In this document: one piece after another, positions 1 to 4,572 of the stretch | How positions within the stretch are numbered: the first letter of the stretch is position 1 | Layout: each line of letters starts with the position of its first letter | Assembly (NCBI GenBank): GCA_022567055.1 | Contig: JADFHU010000259.1 | Span: forward strand, 1 to 7,519 | Direction of reading: 5' to 3' | Origin: Planctomycetota bacterium | GTDB taxonomy: Bacteria > Planctomycetota > Phycisphaerae > Sedimentisphaerales > Anaerobacaceae | DNA: 7,519 nucleotides | Notes under the pieces: model-generated | Told to the model about the DNA's origin: nothing | What the model saw: only the letters and a program-made list of their open reading frames with translations | Databases searched by the model: none | Translations under genes and position numbers: made by a program

Positions 1-184
1 ACGGGGCGAGGTACAAGTATTCATCCGTGGCCAAGCCTTTGGTCTTTCAGGTGTTAATAAATCGCTCCGTGTAAGAATTCAATTCTGGGCTTTGTGCCGG
101 AAGCTTTATGGCCTCTACGCCAGAGTCCTTCAAAATGGCGTGAAAGTCCTTTGTATAATATGATTTTTGCACCTTACGGGAAAC
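1..184 (-). pseudogene. DDE transposase (integrase core) fragment, interrupted and truncated
   Basis: Read on the minus strand in the frame with codons at 182-184, 179-181 and so on, this gives a clean integrase-core C-terminal segment. It includes DFHAILKDSGVEAIKLPAQ, then SPELNSYTERFINT, then an in-frame TGA at 47-49, then KTKGLATDEY running off the window edge. The pattern LPA-SP-LN-Y-ERF is typical of the rve-type DDE transposases of many insertion sequences (family knowledge), and the Glu of ERF should be the last catalytic acid. The aspartates further upstream are missing because homology stops near 177-184, where a repeat shared with 4434 begins. The stop and the truncation make it a dead remnant. 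No terminal inverted repeat or target duplication can be seen because the element leaves the window. I cannot name the IS family with certainty. Confidence 0.72.
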
Positions 185-196
185 AGGTGGTCGGTA

Positions 197-275
197 GTCT
201 GTGGTCAGTGGGTCAGTGGGTCTGTGATCTGCGATCTGCGATCTGCGACCTGTGACCTGCGTTCTATGATCTGTG
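197..275. repeat. Heptamer tandem array, consensus RTCTGYG
   Basis: Eleven head-to-tail units of 7 (two of them 8) bases run without a break: GTCTGTG, GTCAGTG, GGTCAGTG, GGTCTGTG, three times ATCTGCG, ACCTGTG, ACCTGCG, TTCTATG, ATCTGTG. Three adjacent units at 227-247 are identical, which suggests slippage expansion. It resembles the heptanucleotide short tandem repeats (STRR) known from cyanobacterial intergenic DNA, though nothing else here points to a cyanobacterium. It lies directly downstream of the truncated kinase 3' end (minus strand). It is not a CRISPR array because there are no spacers. Confidence 0.9.
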
Positions 276-283
276 ATCGGTAT

Positions 284-379
284 TCAGTGGCCGGTTAGGT
301 ATTGGAGTAATGGCTGCTGCTCCAAGAAGTCGGGGCAGATGAGTTGGGCGCAGGCTTCGATGAGGCGGCTGCGTTTTTC
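284..379 (-). pseudogene. C-terminal fragment of a PfkB-HAD sugar kinase paralogue
   Basis: The minus strand reads KRSRLIEACAQLICPDF, then LEQQPLLQYLTGH and a TGA at 284-286. The intact gene at 4477-6375 ends KRTRLIEAGAQLICPDF, SEHKQLLQYLTGH, TGA. Reading frame and stop are kept. Similarity is clear to about 379 and may continue weakly to about 415 in the same frame. The rest of the HAD domain and the whole kinase domain are absent. Several differences change amino acids (for example EQQP against EHKQ). The fragment therefore comes from a diverged copy or has drifted since duplication; it is not a recent exact duplication. Confidence 0.8.
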
Positions 380-954
380 TCTTTTCGGTACCCGTTCACG
401 CATACAGCGAAGCGGTACACGTACACGGGAAAGGGCAAAAACCGTGCACGGATACCTCTCGCTAGGGAGTCATGCTGACATGCTGCTTTGACCATATAGG
501 TAGGCATCATTCTCATGATTTGGGGTCTAGACGAAACAATGCCTCTCTGAAAGACCGTGTAGAGGAATCCAATATGACAGGCATTCTTGTCCCCCTGGGA
601 TTGACCCATGAGAGCTATGACTGGGGGGTCATCTTTAAGGCGATCTTCGAGTGGGACTGGGGTTCTGAATCGGTCACCGGTCCCTTATCTGGCATTCGGA
701 GGCAGTCTTGATCCAGAGCCCGATTCACAAGGCCTCTTGACTTTTCAGATCAGCAACGTGCAGTTCCTCCTGATGGAAGGTCAGGCGTGCATTTTGTACG
801 GCGGCGCTGAATTTCAGTCGGGATATCAATGCAAGCCGTGAGACGCCTGATTATTTTTGCAGCCGGGCGATGCCAGAGCCACTTTCAAGACAAGGGATCG
901 GCAAGAAATAAATTGGAAAATTTGAGGTCCAAGTGTGCCCCATATTGGGTCGCG
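380..954. other. Stretch without a recognised gene; possibly decayed coding DNA
   Basis: All frames are short or broken. The best small candidate is an ORF at 574-711 (45 codons), with an AGAGGA Shine-Dalgarno-like sequence a few bases upstream and a product beginning MTGILVPLGLTHESYDWG. Its composition is protein-like, but I recognise no family. An overlapping frame at 608-841 reads on with similar plausibility, which could mean a frameshifted remnant. On the minus strand around 740-830 a short open stretch containing FSAAVQNARLTFHQEELHV also looks protein-like and ends at a stop. I see no RNA gene or promoter I can defend. Confidence 0.4.
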
Positions 955-997
955 CCCGATTGAGCGAAACCACAGGCGTAGCTGCTCTACGTCGCGG
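955..997. repeat. Repeat R2, copy A (43 bp, direct repeat of 4150-4192)
   Basis: About 39 of 43 bases match 4150-4192 in the same orientation. The element starts at CCCGATTGA, which in copy B is the end and stop codon of the small gene at 3973-4158. Inside is a short hairpin: CGTAG (977-981), loop CTGCT, CTACG (987-991). Copy B keeps GTAG/CTAC but loses the outer pair. Weaker similarity may extend a few bases to the left. The pair of copies flanks the two-component block. Confidence 0.82.
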
Positions 998-1312
998 ATT
1001 TCGCGATTGAGAAGCGATCAAAGATGGGGTGCAATTGGGCATTCAAAAGTCCAAGTTATTGCGTGGTTCTTTAACAATGCTGCTATCGCAGCCAGGATTG
1101 TACCACGGAAGCCGCTGTTTTCTTGCCGGTCCCCAAGCACTTACAGATCAAAATCGAGTATATCCCCCCCTCTCCTGAATTCTCTTGAATCGCTGTTCCC
1201 CTAGCGTTAACCTCATGACCGTCTATTTGAGTCAATTCCCTTACCGGCCGTCCGACAGGGTGTCTGCAAGACCTGTGCCGGATCTCGCCGGCCTGGCAGA
1301 TTGAGGAATGCC
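998..1312. other. Upstream region of the two-component operon, no gene seen
   Basis: Stops occur often in all frames and there is no recognisable protein segment. The operon's promoter should lie here, but I find no convincing -35/-10 pair or sigma-54 signature. Visible small symmetries are TTGAGTCAA near 1227-1236 and GCCGG/CCGGC around 1277-1292, the latter just before the likely ribosome binding site GAGGA at 1303-1307. Confidence 0.4.
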
Positions 1313-1597
1313 GTGGCAAAGAAACTGTTCATGGATGGACAGAGCACACCGATTGAAGCGAATCAAAGGGAAGCATCACGCCGTATACCCATTGTCCCCA
1401 GAGCTACGCCGATTGCCGTATGTGCTGTGCCTGTAAGGGGATGGTTCAACAAGCTGTTCCCGATGGAAGCTCGCCTGATTCCGGAAACGATCGTCTCCGG
1501 CAACTTCGATCTGAAGGGACTGCTCCATCCCATCCTGCCAGCGGATGGGCGCGGATCGGGCCGGACGGTACGACGCTTAGTGGAATTAGCAAGATGA
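1313..1597 (+). CDS. Small hypothetical protein coupled to the histidine kinase
   Basis: This is a 94-residue ORF of unknown function starting at GTG 1313, five bases after GAGGA (1303-1307). A TTG start at 1301 or ATG at 1331 is possible. Its TGA (1595-1597) overlaps the ATG of the kinase (1594-1596) as ATGA, the usual signature of translational coupling. In the second half (about 1465-1597) third positions are mostly G or C in this frame, more coding-like than the kinase frame over the same bases. The product (LFPMEARLIPETIVSGNFDL, then LLHPILPADGRGSGRTVRRL, ending VELAR) shows no membrane segment or motif I know. It may be a real short partner protein, a leader ORF, or the tail of a larger lost gene. 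Confidence 0.4.
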   Translation: MAKKLFMDGQSTPIEANQREASRRIPIVPRATPIAVCAVPVRGWFNKLFPMEARLIPETIVSGNFDLKGLLHPILPADGRGSGRTVRRLVELAR

Positions 1598-3132
1598 AAG
1601 ATGCTACCAGACGAGGTAGTTCGCATAAGCAGCCGGCTGACCTAAGCGGCATCTACAGGGACGTGCCGGTAGGGCTTTGTTTCTTCGATTCAGAACTGCT
1701 CTACGTCCACATCAACGATTGGCTTGCCGTGATCAACGGCCTCTCGGTCGAAGAGCATCTGGGACGGACGATTGGCGAGGTGCTGCCAGACGTGGCCGTG
1801 GGCGTCGAGTTGCTGCTCCGTCAGGTGCTCGAAACCGGGAAACCGGTTCTTGATGGAACCGTCGAGGCTGAGACGCCGGCTCAGCCAGGAGTGAAGAGGA
1901 TCTTCCAGCACAGCTATTTGCCGGTCAAGTCTGACGATGACACGATCATCGGAGTGACCTGCGTTGTTCAGGACATCACCGAGTGTGCGCAGGCGGAGAA
2001 GGAGCTGAACGAAAGGGAAGAACGGCTCAATCTGGCGCTCGACGCTACGTCCAACGGTGCATGGGATTGGAACATTGTTACAGGTGAGGTCAAGTTCAGC
2101 CCGCAGTGGTTTAGATCCCTGGGCTACGAACCGGGAGAACTCGCGGCCCACGTCAGCTCATGGGAAAAACTGGTACACCCGGATGACATGCCTCGGTTGA
2201 GGGAAGTCTTGAAAGCTCATTTTGAGGGGAAGACGGAGAGCTATGAATTTGAAAACCGATTGCTCACCAAATCGGGTGAGTGGCGCTGGAATCTGGACCG
2301 TGGCAAAGTTGTCGAGCGCGACGGGGATGGCAATCCTGTCCGTATGGTGGGGACCGATTCGGACATCACCGATCGCAAGCGCTTCCAGGAACAGTTGCAG
2401 CGCCAACAAAGTGAATTAGCCCACATGTCCCGGCTGAGCACGATGGGCGAAATGGTGACGGGCCTGGCACACGAACTCAACCAGCCGCTCTACGCGATTT
2501 CCAACTATGTAGAAGGCTGTTTGCATCTGCTGCGAAACGGCGCGGCGGAGACCGGTGAATTGATCGAAGTCTTGGAGAAATCCGCCAGCCAGGCTCAGCG
2601 GGCCGCGGAGATCATCCGCCGACTCAGATCGTTTGTCGGTCCACGTGAGCCGCGCCGTTCATCGACGAACATCAACGAACTGATTCGCACGGTCGTCGAG
2701 CTGGTCGATTTCGAAATTCGTCGCGACTCAGTTTCGGTACGACTGGAACTGGACGAACGATTGCCGTTGATGCTGGCTGACTCGATCCAAATCCAGCAGG
2801 TGCTCGTGAACCTCGTCTGCAATGCAGTGGAGGCGATGCTGGACAACGAGCCCGATACGCGGGTGCTGACCGTCGCCACGTCGCTGTCGGAAGGCCGGAC
2901 GATCGACGTTTCCGTCGGCGACACGGGCGACGGATTCCCGGCCGAAACGGCCGACACCATGTTCGATGCTTTCTTTACCACCAAGCCGGACGGCATGGGC
3001 ATGGGCCTGACGATCAGCCGCTCGATCGTCGAGGCACACGACGGGCGTTTGCGGGCCGCATCCAATCCCGATCGTGGCGCCACGTTCCAATTCACCTTAC
3101 CTGTCGAGGGAGGTTGGCACGATGAATCCTGA
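1594..3132 (+). CDS. Soluble two-PAS sensor histidine kinase
   Basis: A 512-residue sensor kinase with no signal peptide or membrane segment, so probably cytoplasmic. Domains in order: PAS 1 (about 17-130, PVGLCFFDSELLYVHIN), PAS 2 of the PAS_3 type (about 145-262, GAWDWN ... WEKLVHPDD ... GEWRWN, closing with DITDRK), a short helical linker, HisKA with the phospho-accepting His293 in GLAHELNQPL, and HATPase_c with N box NLVCNAVEAM (Asn410), G1 DTGDGFP (Asp443), F box FDAFFTTK and G2 GMGMGLTIS (467 on). All catalytic boxes are intact. The H box and C-terminus resemble the FixL/DctB-like group paired with FixJ regulators. The ATG at 1594 is chosen because it overlaps the upstream stop as ATGA. 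The frame stays open upstream to ATGs at 1441 and 1420, but that extension has weaker codon bias and no spaced ribosome site. Signal and cofactor are unknown. The 3' end overlaps the regulator gene by 11 bases. Confidence 0.93.
   Translation: MKDATRRGSSHKQPADLSGIYRDVPVGLCFFDSELLYVHINDWLAVINGLSVEEHLGRTIGEVLPDVAVGVELLLRQVLETGKPVLDGTVEAETPAQPGVKRIFQHSYLPVKSDDDTIIGVTCVVQDITECAQAEKELNEREERLNLALDATSNGAWDWNIVTGEVKFSPQWFRSLGYEPGELAAHVSSWEKLVHPDDMPRLREVLKAHFEGKTESYEFENRLLTKSGEWRWNLDRGKVVERDGDGNPVRMVGTDSDITDRKRFQEQLQRQQSELAHMSRLSTMGEMVTGLAHELNQPLYAISNYVEGCLHLLRNGAAETGELIEVLEKSASQAQRAAEIIRRLRSFVGPREPRRSSTNINELIRTVVELVDFEIRRDSVSVRLELDERLPLMLADSIQIQQVLVNLVCNAVEAMLDNEPDTRVLTVATSLSEGRTIDVSVGDTGDGFPAETADTMFDAFFTTKPDGMGMGLTISRSIVEAHDGRLRAASNPDRGATFQFTLPVEGGWHDES
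3106..3113 (+). promoter_or_regulatory. Ribosome binding site of the response regulator
   Basis: GAGGGAGG lies eight bases before ATG 3122, inside the end of the kinase gene. It decides the regulator start: the ATG at 3074 in the same frame has no such site and would add residues that do not belong to a receiver domain. Confidence 0.8.
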
Positions 3133-3769
3133 GCCGACCGTTTTCATCGTGGATGACGACCTTTCCGCATTGGATTCCGTGCGCTGGCTGGTGCAAACGG
3201 CAGGTCTGCGGGCCGAGACATTCTCTTCGCCAACAGAGTTTCTGGAGGCTCTTGATGGGCCGAAGCCCGGGTGTCTGGTGTTGGACATTCGCATGCCGGA
3301 AATGAATGGCCTGGATCTGCAGGCGGAACTTTCAGCTCGACGATGCTCGCTGCCCATCATCATTGTCACCGGCCATGGCGATGTGCCTCAGTGCACTCGT
3401 GCTTTCCATCAAGGCGCATTCGATTTCATCGAAAAATCGCCGGACAATCGGAAGTTGCTGGAGTGTATCAAAGACGCCATCCAGCAAGATCTGCAAAACC
3501 GACGTCTGCAACCTATCCGCGCCGAGATCGTTTCACGAATGCAACGGCTGACCGGCCGCGAACGCGAGGTGATGGAGTTGCTGGTCGCCGGAGAAACGGT
3601 CAAGCGAATCACGGTGCAGCTTCAAATCACCCAGCAATCTGTGGCCAGACATCGGGCTCAGATACTGCTGAAGTTGGAAGTCGGCAACGATGTCGAGCTT
3701 TCCCGCCTGCTTGTTCCGTTGGAATCCGAACGCTCCGGGAAATACTCGACTCTGCCCGCCAAAGTATAA
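3122..3769 (+). CDS. FixJ/NarL-type response regulator (receiver plus LuxR-type HTH)
   Basis: A 215-residue transcription regulator, almost certainly the partner of the kinase it overlaps. The receiver domain spans about 5-122, with the acidic pocket Asp11-Asp13 in VFIVDDD, the phosphorylation site Asp55 in VLDIRMPEMNG, Thr83 in IVTGHGD and Lys105 in FIEKS. In most FixJ-like proteins the lysine is followed directly by proline; here a serine stands between them (EKSPDN), a small departure in the switch region. The LuxR-type DNA-binding domain spans about 142-200 (RLTGREREVMELLVAGETV ... ITQQSVARHRAQILLKLEV), with the usual LTxREREV opening and a somewhat divergent recognition helix. It presumably binds DNA as a phosphorylated dimer. 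Targets are not known; the palindrome at 3841-3857 is one nearby candidate. Confidence 0.93.
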   Translation: MNPEPTVFIVDDDLSALDSVRWLVQTAGLRAETFSSPTEFLEALDGPKPGCLVLDIRMPEMNGLDLQAELSARRCSLPIIIVTGHGDVPQCTRAFHQGAFDFIEKSPDNRKLLECIKDAIQQDLQNRRLQPIRAEIVSRMQRLTGREREVMELLVAGETVKRITVQLQITQQSVARHRAQILLKLEVGNDVELSRLLVPLESERSGKYSTLPAKV

Positions 3770-3840
3770 CCATCGCTCCCTTCGCCGGCGAAGATGCCAT
3801 TTCTTGGACTCCAGAGGTGGTCCCCCAATCTGCAAGCGAC

Positions 3841-3857
3841 ACGTGTAATTTACACGT
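3841..3857. promoter_or_regulatory. Perfect 8-1-8 palindrome, candidate operator
   Basis: ACGTGTAA, one T, TTACACGT: a perfect inverted repeat with a one-base centre, 72 bases after the regulator stop and 116 bases before the small gene at 3973. The symmetry and size fit the site of a dimeric regulator. It has no T-run, so it is a poor intrinsic terminator. The arms GGTCCCCCAA (3819-3828) and TTGGGGACC (3906-3914) form a wider imperfect inverted repeat around it. Assignment to the FixJ-type regulator is only inference. Confidence 0.4.
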
Positions 3858-3945
3858 ACCTAGATCGAATTAGGAAACATATGCTGTGACCTTGATTCAA
3901 AGACATTGGGGACCAATCTCGTAGGCCGCGTCACAGGGGGGGTGG

Positions 3946-3958
3946 CGCGGTCCCCGCG
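3946..3958 (+). other. Short GC hairpin before the small gene
   Basis: CGCGG, loop TCC, CCGCG: a five-pair perfect stem ending 14 bases before ATG 3973. In the mRNA it would lie just upstream of the weak ribosome binding site and could affect translation; its function is unknown. Confidence 0.3.
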
Positions 3959-3972
3959 ATGATGAGAATCCG

Positions 3973-4158
3973 ATGGACCCGAAAACCAAAACCGATGAAA
4001 CACCCAAACGCGCCGCCATCGCGCGCCTGGATAGGAAGTGGTTTGAATCCTATGGATCGGGCACGTTTCAAGAGGCGTTGTACGAGCTGTCGCTACAGGC
4101 CAGGCGCGCGGGCCAGGCACACCCGGCCATACGGGGCTGGTTGGCCGTGCCCGATTGA
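3973..4158 (+). CDS. Small hypothetical protein (61 aa)
   Basis: The product MDPKTKTDETPKRAAIARLD, then RKWFESYGSGTFQEALYELS, then a basic stretch ending GWLAVPD, is soluble, charged and probably helical in the middle. Codon third positions are mostly G or C. I do not recognise the family. The Shine-Dalgarno signal is weak (GAGA-like, 3964 on). A competing frame at 3959-4162 gives an Arg/Pro-rich product typical of a shadow. The last codons and stop (CCCGATTGA) lie inside repeat R2, whose other copy at 955-997 also begins with these bases but lacks the rest of the gene. So R2 is either a mobile scrap that overlaps the gene end or a piece of a gene family present more than once. It could be the last gene of the two-component transcript, but 203 bases separate it from the regulator. 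Confidence 0.5.
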   Translation: MDPKTKTDETPKRAAIARLDRKWFESYGSGTFQEALYELSLQARRAGQAHPAIRGWLAVPD

Positions 4159-4192
4159 GTGAAACCACAGGCGTAGCTGTCCTACCTCGCGG
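4150..4192. repeat. Repeat R2, copy B
   Basis: Direct repeat of 955-997 with about four mismatches. It starts at the end of the small gene (CCCGATTGA) and holds the hairpin GTAG (4173-4176), loop CTGTC plus flanking base, CTAC (4182-4185). The hairpin could serve as a weak terminator for the small gene, although no T-run follows. Confidence 0.82.
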
Positions 4193-4219
4193 CTTGCTTA
4201 AGATGCTTTTTATGGGCCT

Positions 4220-4296
4220 GGTTTAAGGTTCCAGGTTCACGGTTCACAGTTGAAGGAAAAGCTGATTCAAGGTTTCTAACCATGAACCATGAACCA
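4220..4296. repeat. Inverted pair of heptamer repeats (GGTTCAC / AACCATG)
   Basis: Left arm: GGTTTAA, GGTTCCA, GGTTCAC, GGTTCAC, AGTTGAA (4220-4254). Right arm: AACCATG, AACCATG, AACCA (4278-4296). The arms pair as an 11-base stem with one mismatch (GGTTCACGGTT with AACCATGAACC). It sits between the plus-strand two-component block and the converging minus-strand sugar-kinase gene, so it could end transcripts from both sides. The period of 7 matches the other array at 197-275 but the sequence differs. The rest of 4297-4433 holds no gene I can defend; an ORF of 41 codons at 4282-4407 starts within the repeat itself. Confidence 0.7.
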
Positions 4297-4433
4297 AAAA
4301 CTCTAATTCGGTATGCGGTTTACGACTTCGGAAGCATCATAAATCCGGCAGAACTGTTACCTGAAATTGAACCATGCCCAATTCCATTTTTGCGGAAAGT
4401 ACGATAGCACTGTTGCAAAACAAAGGTTTAGAG

Positions 4434-4572
4434 CGGGAAAGAGGTGGTTGGTCGTCTTTGGGTCTGTGATCTGTATTCAGTGGCCGGTTAGGTATTGGAG
4501 TAATTGCTTATGCTCCGAGAAGTCGGGGCAGATGAGTTGGGCGCCTGCTTCGATCAGGCGGGTGCGTTTCTT
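4434..4572. repeat. Repeat R1, copy B: 3' end of the intact PfkB-HAD gene
   Basis: This is the partner of 177-379. It includes the last 32 codons of the intact gene and about 43 bases beyond its stop, with only about two heptamer units (TCTGTGATCTGT). The identical 32-base core spans 4473-4504 and contains the stop codon. Confidence 0.85.

Larger units (their letters stand above)
177..379. repeat. Repeat R1, copy A: duplicated 3' end and 3' flank of the PfkB-HAD gene, direct orientation
   Basis: This stretch matches 4434-4572 in the same orientation. Both start with CGGGAAA, share a similar GGTGG-rich stretch, then a heptamer region, then 32 identical bases (280-311 equals 4473-4504). About 68 further bases follow at roughly 85-90% identity by eye. 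The match covers the end of the sugar-kinase gene and its downstream flank. The main difference is the heptamer tract: about 11 units here against about 2 in the other copy. Confidence 0.85.

Noticed and set aside
154..159. TATAAT as a -10 promoter box
   Set aside because: It lies inside the transposase coding remnant, and the only upstream hexamer (TTCAAA at 129) is 19 bases away; chance is likely.
2..163. Plus-strand open frame at the left edge
   Set aside because: The minus strand of the same bases encodes a recognisable transposase segment, so the plus frame is a shadow.
197..275. CRISPR array
   Set aside because: Units are 7 bases and contiguous, without spacers; no cas genes are present.
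1420..1593. N-terminal extension of the histidine kinase to ATG 1420 or 1441
   Set aside because: No spaced ribosome site, weaker third-position bias than the kinase body, and an ATGA overlap that favours 1594. Not excluded.
3780..3793. CTTCGCCGGCGAAG as terminator of the two-component operon
   Set aside because: A perfect 14-base palindrome, but as RNA it leaves only a five-pair stem with a four-base loop and no T-run, so it is not convincing as an intrinsic terminator.
3271..3873. Plus-strand ORF of 200 codons overlapping the response regulator
   Set aside because: It is an out-of-frame shadow of the regulator, with Arg/Ser/His-rich composition and no domain.
4282..4407. ORF of 41 codons starting MNHEPKTLIRYAVYDFGS
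   Set aside because: Its start lies in the AACCATG heptamer repeat, it has no ribosome site and no recognisable family; it could be a remnant but cannot be supported.
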